Origin: Pseudomonas fluorescens
GTDB taxonomy: Bacteria > Pseudomonadota > Gammaproteobacteria > Pseudomonadales > Pseudomonadaceae
DNA length: 64,000 nt
Direction of reading: 5' to 3'
Assembly (NCBI GenBank): GCA_902825215.1
Contig: LR782234.1
Span: 1-64,000 of the forward strand
A program made the position numbers and the translations under genes. A model generated the notes under the pieces. That model was not told where the DNA came from, did not search any database, and was given only the letters and a program-made list of their open reading frames with translations. How positions within the stretch are numbered: the first letter of the stretch is position 1; each line of letters opens with the position of its first letter. Below, piece by piece: positions 33,303-42,136 of this stretch.

Positions 33303-33629
33303 ATGCACGCGATCAAGGGTTACCACGCCCACGTCTATTTCGACGCCGATACCATCGACCAGGCGCGCGCATTGTGCGAAGAAGCCGCGCAGACGTTTGC
33401 CTTGAAAATGGGCCGCGTCCACGAACGGCCCGTCGGGCCACACCCGGACTGGAGCTGCCAGTTGGCCTTCGGCCCGCAATTGCTCGGTGAGGTCCTGCCG
33501 TGGCTGGCGCTCAACCGCCACGGCCTGGTGGTGTTTCTGCACCCGGACACCGGCAATGATTTGCTCGACCACAGCGACCATGCGATCTGGATGGGCGCGA
33601 TGCGGCCGTTGAACTTGTCGGTTTTTTAA
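33303..33629 (+). CDS. DOPA 4,5-dioxygenase-like protein
   Basis: A 108-residue protein of the DOPA-dioxygenase-like family: it has HAHVYFD near the N-terminus, HPDWSCQLAF in the middle and the FLHPDTGNDLLDHSDHAIWMG-type C-terminal segment with several His that are candidate metal ligands. Family members open catechol rings of DOPA; the natural substrate in pseudomonads is not known to me. ATG 33303 was chosen with GAGG 7 bases upstream. It stands alone between divergent and downstream genes. Confidence 0.8.
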   Translation: MHAIKGYHAHVYFDADTIDQARALCEEAAQTFALKMGRVHERPVGPHPDWSCQLAFGPQLLGEVLPWLALNRHGLVVFLHPDTGNDLLDHSDHAIWMGAMRPLNLSVF

Positions 33630-34025
33630 ACAGCGCTGGTCGCAACTCAAACATCAGCGGATGTGTCGGCAATGGCAGCCGCTGTTGTGCCAGGAGTGGC
33701 GCTTGATAGGCCCCTCCCCCGTGTTTATTGGTTCACAGTCCGCTTCAGCGAGCGCATGACCGTTCACTCAAAGCTTTGCCCCGCGAAAGGTAGCTGAAAG
33801 CTTCCCCGATTAGGATCGCCCCACTCCCGGCAACAGACCGGTTGGCCAACGCCTGCGATGACTCGCTCGCCCCGGCCCTTTTAACAACAACAATGGTGAT
33901 TCTGATGTCCTCTGCAACCCGCCTCTTCGCTGTCACTCCGCCCGTACGTTTCGTGTTTGCCGTTCTGCGCTGATCGCGCCTGATCCGCTCACCCAACTCG
34001 CCGCGCTGCGCCTGGAGTATTTCCC
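33630..34025. other. 396-bp non-coding stretch upstream of the citrate transporter
   Basis: No gene of normal size is supported. A short frame at 33893-33973 (26 codons, or 22 from an inner ATG at 33905 with GGTGA upstream) ends 52 bp before the transporter and could be a leader peptide; support is weak. I see no clear promoter or terminator. Confidence 0.4.
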
Positions 34026-35333
34026 ATGCTGACTTTCCTTGGCTTCGCCATGGTCATCACGTTCATGTTCCTGATCATGACCAAGCGCCTGTCCGCGCTG
34101 ATCGCGCTGATCATCATCCCGATCCTGTTTGCCCTGTTCGGCGGTTTTGCGCCGAAGATCGGCCCGATGATGCTCGAAGGCATCACCAAGCTGGCGCCGA
34201 CCGGCGTGATGCTGATGTTTGCCATTCTGTATTTCGCCCTGATGATCGACTCCGGTCTGTTCGACCCGGCCGTGCGCAAGATCCTCAAACTGGTCAAGGG
34301 CGACCCGCTGAAAGTTTCGGTCGGTACCGCCGTACTGGCGCTCGTCGTTTCCCTCGATGGTGACGGCGCGACCACTTACATGATCTGTGTGGCCGCCATG
34401 CTGCCGCTGTACAGCCGCATCGGCATGAGCCCGCGGATCATGGCCGGTCTGATCATTCTCGCCGGTGGCGTGATGAACATGACCCCATGGGGCGGCCCGA
34501 CCGCCCGTGCGGCAAGTGCGCTGCATGTCGACCCGTCGGACATTTTCGTGCCGATGATCCCGGCGATGGCTGCCGGTGTAGTGGCGATCCTGCTGATTGC
34601 CTACTTCTACGGTAAACGTGAGCGTGCGCGCCTCGGTGAGCTGCATCTGGTTGGCGACGAAATCGATCACAGCGAAATCAGCGTCTCGCAATTCCCGGAT
34701 GCCCGCCGTCCGAAGCTGATCTGGTTCAACGCCGCGTTGACCTTCGGCCTGATGTGCACGCTGATCGGCGGCCTGCTGCCGCTGCCGGTGCTGTTCATGG
34801 TGGCGTTCAGTATTGCGATGATCGTCAACTACCCGTGCCTCCAGATGCAGAAGGATCGCGTCGCTGCGCATTCGGGCAGTGTGCTGGCAGTGGTCGGGCT
34901 GATCTTTGCGGCCGGTATCTTCACCGGTATCCTGTCCGGCACCGGCATGGTCGATGCGATGTCCAAGAGCCTGTTGGCAGTGATTCCGGAGTTCCTCGGC
35001 CCGTACCTGGCGGTCATCACGGCGCTGGTGAGCATGCCGTTCACCTTCTTCATGTCCAACGACGCGTTTTACTATGGCGTGTTGCCGGTGCTGGCCGAAG
35101 CGGCCAGTCACTATGGGATCACTGCAGTGGAAATGGCCCGTGCCTCGATCGTCGGCCAGCCCGTCCACTTGCTGAGCCCGCTGGTGCCGTCGACCTATCT
35201 GTTGGTGGCGCTGGCCGGCATCGATTTCGGTGATCACCAGCGTTTCACCTTGAAATGGGCGATCCTGGTGTGTATCTGCATTCTGATTGCTGCGCTGCTG
35301 TTGGGGACTTTCCCGGTGTTCAGCACTCTATAA
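34026..35333 (+). CDS. CitMHS-family metal-citrate/proton symporter
   Basis: A 435-residue inner-membrane transporter of the CitMHS family, which takes up citrate complexed with Mg2+ or a similar ion together with protons. About 11-12 hydrophobic segments are visible, starting at the very N-terminus. Family-like segments include SLDGDGATTYMI, NMTPWGGPTARAAS and the C-terminal GQPVHLLSPLVPSTYLLV. The upstream leader is long (about 400 bp). A terminator follows at 35354-35389. P. aeruginosa CitA is a likely homologue. Confidence 0.93.
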   Translation: MLTFLGFAMVITFMFLIMTKRLSALIALIIIPILFALFGGFAPKIGPMMLEGITKLAPTGVMLMFAILYFALMIDSGLFDPAVRKILKLVKGDPLKVSVGTAVLALVVSLDGDGATTYMICVAAMLPLYSRIGMSPRIMAGLIILAGGVMNMTPWGGPTARAASALHVDPSDIFVPMIPAMAAGVVAILLIAYFYGKRERARLGELHLVGDEIDHSEISVSQFPDARRPKLIWFNAALTFGLMCTLIGGLLPLPVLFMVAFSIAMIVNYPCLQMQKDRVAAHSGSVLAVVGLIFAAGIFTGILSGTGMVDAMSKSLLAVIPEFLGPYLAVITALVSMPFTFFMSNDAFYYGVLPVLAEAASHYGITAVEMARASIVGQPVHLLSPLVPSTYLLVALAGIDFGDHQRFTLKWAILVCICILIAALLLGTFPVFSTL

Positions 35334-35353
35334 GCCCATGACTCACCGATTCG

Positions 35354-35389
35354 GGTCCTGGCTTCGCGGTTTGAAGCCCGGACCTTTTT
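35354..35389 (+). terminator. intrinsic terminator after the citrate transporter
   Basis: Stem GGTCC-T-GGCTTC pairs with GAAGCC-C-GGACC (one internal mismatch), loop of 7, followed by T5. It lies 20 bp after the stop. Confidence 0.8.
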
Positions 35390-35418
35390 CGGTTTAACAA
35401 CTGCTCAAAGGAAAACAC

Positions 35419-36168
35419 ATGGAATGGCTGACCAACCCCGAAATCTGGGTTGCCTTCTTCACCCTGACCGCCCTGGAAATCGTCCTCGGCATCGATAACA
35501 TCATCATGATCTCGATCCTGGTCAGCCGCATGCCCAAGCACATGCAGCAGCGCACCCGGATTTTCGGTCTGGCCCTGGCGATGGTCACGCGAATCCTGTT
35601 GCTGCTGTCGATCACCTGGGTCATGCGCCTCACCGCCGACCTGTTCGAAGTGTTCGGCCAGGGCATTTCCGGCCGTGACCTGATCCTGTTCTTCGGTGGC
35701 CTGTTCCTGCTGTGGAAAAGCTCCCAGGAGATGTACCACGCGCTGGAAGGCGAAGAGGACAGCGACGACGCGCCTTCGGGCAAGGGCGGCAACTTCCTCT
35801 ACACCATCATCCAGATCGCGATCATCGACATCGTCTTCTCGCTGGACTCGGTGATCACCGCCGTCGGCATGGTTTCCCACGTGCCGGTCATGGTCGCGGC
35901 GATTATCGTGGCGGTGCTGGTGATGATGCTGGCCTCGGGCAAGATCAGCGAATTCATCGACAAGCACCCGTCGCTGAAAATGCTCGCGCTGTCGTTCCTG
36001 CTGGTGGTCGGTACCGTGCTGATCGCTGAATCGTTCGACGTGCATGTACCGAAAGGCTACGTCTACTTCGCCATGGCGTTCTCGCTGGCAGTCGAAGCGA
36101 TCAACATCAAGATGCGCGGCGCGATTGCACGCAAGAAAAAGCAGCAGGATCCGGTGAAACTGCGCTAG
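35419..36168 (+). CDS. TerC-family integral membrane protein
   Basis: A 249-residue membrane protein of the TerC family with about seven hydrophobic segments, the typical EIVLGIDNIIMISIL and DIVFSLDSVITAVG repeats with acidic residues inside the membrane, and a Lys/Arg-rich C-terminus. TerC relatives are linked to metal-ion (Mn2+) efflux or tellurite resistance; which applies here is unknown. An AAAGGAAA site precedes the ATG. It is a single-gene unit between a terminator and a REPIN. Confidence 0.9.
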   Translation: MEWLTNPEIWVAFFTLTALEIVLGIDNIIMISILVSRMPKHMQQRTRIFGLALAMVTRILLLLSITWVMRLTADLFEVFGQGISGRDLILFFGGLFLLWKSSQEMYHALEGEEDSDDAPSGKGGNFLYTIIQIAIIDIVFSLDSVITAVGMVSHVPVMVAAIIVAVLVMMLASGKISEFIDKHPSLKMLALSFLLVVGTVLIAESFDVHVPKGYVYFAMAFSLAVEAINIKMRGAIARKKKQQDPVKLR

Positions 36169-36197
36169 GACCTGACGCGCATAAACCGGTAATGCCC

Positions 36198-36289
36198 CTG
36201 TGGGAGCAAGCCTGCTCGCGAATGCGGTAGATCAGTCAAGGTTGTTGCCGACTGACACACCGCTTTCGCGAGCAGGCTCGCTCCCACAG
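36198..36289. repeat. REPIN (GTGGGAGCAAGCC variant)
   Basis: Inverted REP arms CTGTGGGAGCAAGCC and GGCTCGCTCCCACAG about 45 bp apart, each with an inner hairpin. The left arm has one base changed relative to the right. It follows the TerC gene. The rest of the gap (36290-36491) shows no clear element beyond the ribosome site of the next gene. Confidence 0.9.
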
Positions 36290-36491
36290 TTGTTTTTGAA
36301 TTCGGTTGACGGCAATGAAGCTGGCGAAAGCTGACTGGCTTTTCATGACAGTTTTGTTTCAAAGAGACCTTTAGCTGTGCAATGCTGGCGCCGAGACCGT
36401 TCGCCAACTACAGCTTAAGTATCAAGAACGTAGAAACCGCGCGGTGCCGTCCACTTGCCCCTCTGGGGCGCTGCTATCAGAGGGGGTCTGC

Positions 36492-38150
36492 ATGCTCACC
36501 CTGCTCAATCTTCTTTCTGCCGTGGCCCTGCTGATCTGGGGCACGCATATCGTCCGAACCGGCATTCTGCGGGTGTATGGGACCAACCTGCGGCATGTGA
36601 TCGGCCAGAACATGTCGAAGAAATGGCTGGCGTTCGTCGCCGGTATTCTGGTTACGGCGATGGTGCAGAGCAGCAACGCCACGGCAATGCTGGTGACGTC
36701 GTTCGTCGGTCAGGGCCTGATGGCGTTGACGCCGGCGCTGGCAACCATGCTGGGGGCTGATGTCGGTACGGCGTTGATGGCGCGGGTGCTGACGTTTGAC
36801 CTGTCGTGGCTGTCGCCGCTGCTGATTTTTCTCGGGGTGATTTTCTTCCTGTCGCGCAAACAGACACGGCTCGGGCAGATGGGCCGGGTGTCGATCGGTC
36901 TGGGACTGATCATTCTCGCGCTGCAACTGATTGTCGAAGCGGCGGCGCCGATCACTCAGGCCCAAGGGGTAAAAGTGATTTTCGCTTCGCTGACCGGCGA
37001 CATTTTGCTCGACGCCCTGGTTGGCGCGTTGTTCGCGATGATTTCCTATTCCAGCCTCGCCGCCGTGTTGCTCACCGCCACCCTGGCCGGGGCGAGTGTG
37101 ATCAGCCTGCCAGTGGCGATCGGTCTGGTGATCGGTGCCAACATCGGCAGTGGCATCCTCGCGTTCATGAGTACCAGCATGCAGAACGCCGCCGGCCGGC
37201 AGGTGGCGCTGGGCAGTCTGTTGTACAAATTGATCGGTCTGCTGTTGATCATTCCAGTGCTCGATCCGCTGGTGCACTGGATCGACAGCCTTGATTTCAG
37301 CCCGCAGGAAATGGTCATCGGCTTCCACCTGCTCTACAACACTGCGCGCTGCCTGATTCTGCTGCCGAGCGTCGGGCCGATGGCGCGGCTCTGCGCCTGG
37401 CTGCTGCCGGAGCGGCCGGAGGTCAACGGCACGGCCAAACCACGGCATCTCGACCCGACGGCACTGGTCACGCCGAGCCTGGCGCTGGCCAACGCCGCCC
37501 GAGAAACCCTGCGCATCGGCGACCTGCTCGACAACATGCTCGACGCCACCCTCGATGTGCTGCGCGGCAAGCAGACCGCCGTCACTCAGGAGATACGCCG
37601 GCTCACCGATGACATCGAATCGCTGTACAGCGCCATCAAGCTGTACCTGGCGCAAATGCCCCGCGAGGATCTTGGCGAGCGCGACAGTCGGCGCTGGGCC
37701 GAAATCATCGAACTGGCGATCAACCTGAAACTCGCTGCCGACCTGATCGAGCGCATGCTGCGCAAGATCCAGCAGCAGAAAACCTCACAGCGCCGCTCGT
37801 TCTCCGAAGAAGGCCTGGAGGATCTGGCCGGACTGCACCAGCAATTGATCGCCAATCTGCGCCTGGGTCTGTCGGTGTTTCTCAGCGGCGATCGCGAAAG
37901 TGCTCGCCAGTTATTGCGCGAGAAGCGCCGTTTTCGTGCGCAGGAGCGGCGTCTGGCCCACGCGCATGTCAGCCGTTTGCAACGCAAGATCGTGCAGAGT
38001 ATCGAAACCAGTTCGCTGCACCTTGAGTTGATCGCCGACATGAAGCGCTTGAATTCGCTGTTTTGCGGCAGCGCCTATGTGGTGCTGGAAACGGCCGACA
38101 CCGGCGCCTTGGCGGTGGATGATATGACTGACATTACGCATTCGCCTTGA
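36492..38150 (+). CDS. Na/Pi-cotransporter family protein with PhoU-like domain
   Basis: A 552-residue inner-membrane protein of the NptA/YjbB family, whose members move phosphate with sodium. Two inverted halves of the transport domain are visible in residues 1-310, each with a QSSNATA-type or YSSLAAVLL motif. A cytoplasmic PhoU-like helical domain covers about 340-540. The start is ATG 36492 (MLTLLNLLSAV) after AGAGGGGGT; an open extension upstream has no homology. Direction (import or export) cannot be told from the sequence. A single ATGACAG (a Pho half-site) lies at 36345. Confidence 0.88.
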   Translation: MLTLLNLLSAVALLIWGTHIVRTGILRVYGTNLRHVIGQNMSKKWLAFVAGILVTAMVQSSNATAMLVTSFVGQGLMALTPALATMLGADVGTALMARVLTFDLSWLSPLLIFLGVIFFLSRKQTRLGQMGRVSIGLGLIILALQLIVEAAAPITQAQGVKVIFASLTGDILLDALVGALFAMISYSSLAAVLLTATLAGASVISLPVAIGLVIGANIGSGILAFMSTSMQNAAGRQVALGSLLYKLIGLLLIIPVLDPLVHWIDSLDFSPQEMVIGFHLLYNTARCLILLPSVGPMARLCAWLLPERPEVNGTAKPRHLDPTALVTPSLALANAARETLRIGDLLDNMLDATLDVLRGKQTAVTQEIRRLTDDIESLYSAIKLYLAQMPREDLGERDSRRWAEIIELAINLKLAADLIERMLRKIQQQKTSQRRSFSEEGLEDLAGLHQQLIANLRLGLSVFLSGDRESARQLLREKRRFRAQERRLAHAHVSRLQRKIVQSIETSSLHLELIADMKRLNSLFCGSAYVVLETADTGALAVDDMTDITHSP

Positions 38151-38200
38151 ACGACTGGGGCTGGGGTCAGTCAGTTACAGTGGTTCAGCCTTGAGACCGT

Positions 38201-38275
38201 CATCGCTGGCAAGCCAGCTCCCACTGGGTTTTGTGAACCCCGCAGGTCCTTGTGGGAGCTGGCTTGCCAGCGATG
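38201..38275. repeat. REPIN (GTGGGAGCTGGCTTGCC family)
   Basis: Arms CATCGCTGGCAAGCCAGCTCCCA and complement face each other across about 27 bp. It belongs to the second REP sequence class of the window (TGGCTTGCCAGC core), different from the GAGCCTGCTCGC class. It lies between the Na/Pi transporter and the M16 peptidase. Confidence 0.9.
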
Positions 38276-38327
38276 GGGGTCGCCACTGACGACACGGATC
38301 TCCAAATCAGCCGTATGGAAGCCTGTT

Positions 38328-39719
38328 ATGCGTTGCCTGTTGTTCGCCTGTGTGCTGCTCGGTTCCCTGCCCGCCCTTGCTCTGGATCGTTTTCAGGTCG
38401 AAGGCTATGCGCTGCCCAACGGTTTGCAGCTGTTGCTCAAACCTGGCACTGAGCGTGGCCATGTGGCGATCCGGCTGGTGGTTGGCGTCGGTCTCGACGA
38501 TTTCGATTGTGACGAAAAAGAGCTGCCGCACTTGCTCGAGCATCTGCTGTTCAGCGGCATCGACGCGACCGGCGAAGGCGGATTGGAAGAACGCATGCAA
38601 GCCTTGGGCGGCGACTGGAACGCGTTCACCAGCAATGCCGACACCACTTTCGTCATCGAGGCGCCGGCGAAAAACCAGCGCAAGGTACTCGACCTGTTGC
38701 TCGATCTGCTGACCCAAACGCGCATCGACGACAACGCGATCAACGCCGCCAAACGCGTGGTCGAGCGTGAAGACGGCGGCCATTACACCAAACTGCGACG
38801 GTTTCTCGATCGCCAGGATCTTGGGCATTCTGCGAGTAATCAACTGGCCGTCGAGCTCGGTCTGAAGTGCCCGCAACGCGCCGAAGTCGAGCACCTGACC
38901 CAGGCGCAACTGGAGCAGGTCCGCAAGGCCTGGTATGCACCGAACAACATGACGTTGATCGTGGTCGGTGAGCTCGACAAGCTGCTGCCGGCCTATCTCG
39001 AACGCACTTGGGGCGCGCTCGAGGCGGTTGACCCGAGCGAGCATCGGCCACTGCCGGACATTCGCGCCAGCGCCGCCCATGAGCGCACCCTCACCCGCGG
39101 CTTTATCGGCGACAACGCCAAGCTGCACTGGCTGGTGCCGGAGCCGGTGCTGGACGATCAGTACGACCAGACTTTCGACATTCTCAAGGATTACCTCGAC
39201 TGGGCGCTGTACCGGCAGATCCGCCTCAATCACGGTTTGTCCTACGGGCCGTGGGCCGAGCGCGAAGTGTTCGGCGGTGTCGGTTTCATGAGTCTCAACG
39301 CTGATCTGGACCGCGACGACGTCGACGAAGCGATTCAGGTGCTCGAAGACCTCAAGACCGATCTGCTGAAAAACGGCCTCGATCCGACGACCTTCGCCCG
39401 CATCAAACAGGCGTCAATCGCCCATCAGGCGTGGGCCGTGCAAGGCAACAGCGCGATGGCCGATTATTACTGGAGCGCCTTGGCCGATTACCAGGACGGG
39501 CGCTTCGCCAATCCCGCGCGTGAGCTGCAAGGTGTGACGCTGGACGCGGCGAACAAGGCCATGCGCGAATTGCTGTTGCAGCCAGGCTATTTACGCATCG
39601 AGAAACCGTTGATCGGTGATGACCAGGTGCTGTGGATAAGTGCCGCAGGGCTGGGTGTGGTGCTGCTGATAATGCTCGGATGGCGCGTGCATCACCGCCG
39701 AAAAACCGTCGAACACTAA
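38328..39719 (+). CDS. M16-family zinc metallopeptidase, membrane-anchored
   Basis: A 463-residue exported peptidase of the insulinase/pitrilysin family. It has a signal peptide (to about residue 19), the inverted zinc motif HLLEH at 68-72 with the third ligand Glu at about 146, and the C-terminal half domain. A hydrophobic segment near 440-457 followed by WRVHHRRK would anchor it in the inner membrane with the catalytic part in the periplasm. M16 enzymes cleave short peptides; the substrate is unknown. ATG 38328 has GGAAG 6 bases upstream. An exact DnaA box lies at 39631-39639. Confidence 0.87.
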   Translation: MRCLLFACVLLGSLPALALDRFQVEGYALPNGLQLLLKPGTERGHVAIRLVVGVGLDDFDCDEKELPHLLEHLLFSGIDATGEGGLEERMQALGGDWNAFTSNADTTFVIEAPAKNQRKVLDLLLDLLTQTRIDDNAINAAKRVVEREDGGHYTKLRRFLDRQDLGHSASNQLAVELGLKCPQRAEVEHLTQAQLEQVRKAWYAPNNMTLIVVGELDKLLPAYLERTWGALEAVDPSEHRPLPDIRASAAHERTLTRGFIGDNAKLHWLVPEPVLDDQYDQTFDILKDYLDWALYRQIRLNHGLSYGPWAEREVFGGVGFMSLNADLDRDDVDEAIQVLEDLKTDLLKNGLDPTTFARIKQASIAHQAWAVQGNSAMADYYWSALADYQDGRFANPARELQGVTLDAANKAMRELLLQPGYLRIEKPLIGDDQVLWISAAGLGVVLLIMLGWRVHHRRKTVEH

Positions 39720-39721
39720 CC

Positions 39722-39813
39722 TTGTGGGAGCGAGCCTGCTCGCGAAGGCGCCGGGTCATCCAACGGTGATGGCGCCTGACACGCCGCCTTCGCGAGCAGG
39801 CTCGCTCCCACAA
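39722..39813. repeat. REPIN (GTGGGAGCGAGCC family)
   Basis: Inverted arms TTGTGGGAGCGAGCC and complement separated by about 44 bp, starting 3 bp after the M16 peptidase stop. Confidence 0.92.
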
Positions 39814-39904
39814 AGGAAAATCGGTGTGAGCCCAAACTCGCCACATCGCCCGGCGGACGCTACTCTGTCGAAGTATTTCCCCACTCTGTCGTGAACCGCC
39901 CCCC

Positions 39905-40933
39905 ATGCCGAAATTACAGCTCCTGATCCAGCGCCTCCTCGAACTGATGAAGCGCTATCCCGGGGTGATTGCGCTGGGTGGTTTCATCTCCGGGGTCGGC
40001 AGTTTCATGCTGGTCGATCGCCAGCAAGGGCTGGCGAGCTGGATCACGGTGATCATGCTGCTGAGCTGGATCTGGCTGATGCTGGAAAACACCCTGACCG
40101 GGCTGTTCACGCGGATCTTCAAACGCGAAATTCCTCAGCCGCTGTTGCGTTACGCGACGCAGATGATCCATCAGGAAAGCCTGTTTTTCGTCCTGCCGTT
40201 CTTCTTCATCACCACCACCTGGAACAGCGGCCAGTTGTTTTTCACTGGCCTGCTCAGCGTCGCCGCCCTGATCTCCATCGTCGACCCGCTGTATTACAAA
40301 TGGCTGGCGCCACGGCGCTGGGCGTTTCTGGCGTTGCACACCCTGACCCTGTTCGCCGCCCTGCTCACTGCGTTACCGGTGATCATGCACCTGACCACCG
40401 CGCAGAGTTTCAAATGGGCGCTGGGCATTTCCGTGTTGTTGTCGTTTCCGAGCCTGGCGTCGATCTTCCCGATCCGCACGCTGCGCAACGCCCTGGCCAT
40501 TCTTTGCATCACTGTCGGCATTGGTGGCGTTGGCTGGGTGCTGCGTTCGTGGGTGCCGCCAGCGACGCTGTGGATGACCGATGTGGCAATCAGCACCACG
40601 TTGCAGGACCGTACCCCCGGCGCCAGCCTCGACACGGTCAGCGCCGAGCAGATCCGCAACGACGGGCTCTACGCCTACACCGCGATCAACGCGCCGCGCG
40701 GCCTCGATGAGCGGATTTATCACGTCTGGCAGTTCAACGGCAAAGAGGTCGACCGCATCGCCCTCGACATTCACGGCGGGCGCAAGGAAGGTTACCGGGC
40801 GTGGACACATAAGCAGAACTTCCCCGGCAACCCGGCGGGCAAGTGGCAGGTGCGGGTGCTGACCGAAGACGGCCAGGTGATTGGTGTGCTGCGTTTCGTC
40901 ATCACCGACAGCACACCGGCCAAAGAAAAGTAA
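39905..40933 (+). CDS. DUF5924/DUF2914-type membrane protein
   Basis: A 342-residue protein with about six hydrophobic segments in residues 20-225 and a soluble C-terminal domain (about 230-335) with IYHVWQFNGKEVDRIAL and WTHKQNFPGNPAGKWQVRV, which I recognise as the DUF2914 type. Such proteins are of unknown function; the C-terminal domain probably faces the periplasm. It is followed 54 bp later by the Mce-type operon on the same strand but need not belong to it. Confidence 0.75.
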   Translation: MPKLQLLIQRLLELMKRYPGVIALGGFISGVGSFMLVDRQQGLASWITVIMLLSWIWLMLENTLTGLFTRIFKREIPQPLLRYATQMIHQESLFFVLPFFFITTTWNSGQLFFTGLLSVAALISIVDPLYYKWLAPRRWAFLALHTLTLFAALLTALPVIMHLTTAQSFKWALGISVLLSFPSLASIFPIRTLRNALAILCITVGIGGVGWVLRSWVPPATLWMTDVAISTTLQDRTPGASLDTVSAEQIRNDGLYAYTAINAPRGLDERIYHVWQFNGKEVDRIALDIHGGRKEGYRAWTHKQNFPGNPAGKWQVRVLTEDGQVIGVLRFVITDSTPAKEK

Positions 40934-40987
40934 TCCGGTTCGTGCTATTACGTAGGCTCTCGTAACAGCCGTACAAGCACGGAGCTT

Positions 40988-42136
40988 ATGACCAGCAGCC
41001 CAACGCCCGGCAGTGCCCGCCTGGACACCTCGCTCAGCCCTGCCCGCTTGCGGGTCAGCGGCGACTGGACGCTCGCCCATTACACGGCGCTCAAGCACCT
41101 GAGCGAAAAGCTCCACGGCCAGTACGACACCAATACCCCGATCGATCTCAACGACCTTGGCGCGCTCGACACTGCCGGCGCCTCGCTGCTGGTGGAGTTG
41201 CTCGGCGCCGAACGCCTTGGCAAATCTGCAGAACACCCGGATTGCACATTGTCCGCAGCCGATCGTGCCTTGCTGCAGACGGTGTATTGCTCGCTGAGCG
41301 ATTTCTGTGTGCCGCTCAAGGAACCTGAAGTCAGCGTGAGCGTGCAACTGCTCACGCGCATCGGCCGTGCCGTCGACACCGTGTGGCAAGACACCCTGCA
41401 ACTGCTCGGCTTCGTCGGCCTGATCCTCGAAACCCTGGCGCGCGGGCTGCTGCGCCCCAAGCGCTGGCGCATCACGCCGATGATCGCCCACATCGAACAG
41501 ACCGGCCTCGACGCCGCGCCCATCGTGGCGTTGCTGACGTTTCTGGTCGGCGCCGTGGTGGCGTTTCTCGGCGCGACGGTGCTGGCCGGTTTTGGCGCGA
41601 CGATTTTTACCGTGGACCTGGTCGGCTTCTCGTTCCTGCGTGAGTTCGCGGTGCTGCTGACGGCGATCCTCATGGCCGGGCGCACTGCCAGTGCGTTCAC
41701 CGCGCAAATCGGCTCGATGAAAGCCAACGAAGAAATCGACGCGATCCGCACCCTCGGCCTCGACCCGATGGAGCTGCTGGTGGTGCCGCGGGTCCTGGCG
41801 ATGCTGGTGGCGCTGCCGATGCTGACCTTTCTGGCGATGCTTTCCGGGATCATTGGTGGCGGCGTGGTCTGCGCGGTGTCGCTAGATATCTCGCCGGCGA
41901 TGTTCCTCTCGCTGTTGCAATCGGACATCGGCGTGCAGCACTTTCTGGTCGGCATGGTGAAAGCGCCGATCTTCGCGTTCCTGATCGCCGCGATCGGTTG
42001 TCTGGAAGGCTTCAAGGTCAGCGGCAGCGCCGAATCGGTCGGTGCGCACACCACTTCCAGTGTGGTTCAGTCGATTTTCGTGGTGATCGTGCTCGACGCG
42101 GTGGCTGCGCTGTTTTTCATGGAGATGGGCTGGTGA
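40988..42136 (+). CDS. MlaE-type ABC transporter permease with N-terminal STAS domain
   Basis: A 382-residue permease for phospholipid or other lipid transport between the membranes. An N-terminal STAS domain (about 10-110), like MlaB, is fused to an MlaE domain with about five hydrophobic segments (for example AFLGATVLAGFGA and the EIDAIRTLGLDPMELLVVPR coupling loop). Fusion means this system needs no separate MlaB. Its TGA stop overlaps the GTG start of the ATPase gene. It is the first gene of a four-gene Mce operon, distinct from the Mla (Ttg2) operon, whose MlaC gene is absent here. Confidence 0.92.
   Translation: MTSSPTPGSARLDTSLSPARLRVSGDWTLAHYTALKHLSEKLHGQYDTNTPIDLNDLGALDTAGASLLVELLGAERLGKSAEHPDCTLSAADRALLQTVYCSLSDFCVPLKEPEVSVSVQLLTRIGRAVDTVWQDTLQLLGFVGLILETLARGLLRPKRWRITPMIAHIEQTGLDAAPIVALLTFLVGAVVAFLGATVLAGFGATIFTVDLVGFSFLREFAVLLTAILMAGRTASAFTAQIGSMKANEEIDAIRTLGLDPMELLVVPRVLAMLVALPMLTFLAMLSGIIGGGVVCAVSLDISPAMFLSLLQSDIGVQHFLVGMVKAPIFAFLIAAIGCLEGFKVSGSAESVGAHTTSSVVQSIFVVIVLDAVAALFFMEMGW

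Noticed and set aside
36345-36351. Pho box upstream of the Na/Pi transporter
   Set aside because: Only one 7-bp half (ATGACAG) is present; the second half at the required spacing does not match.
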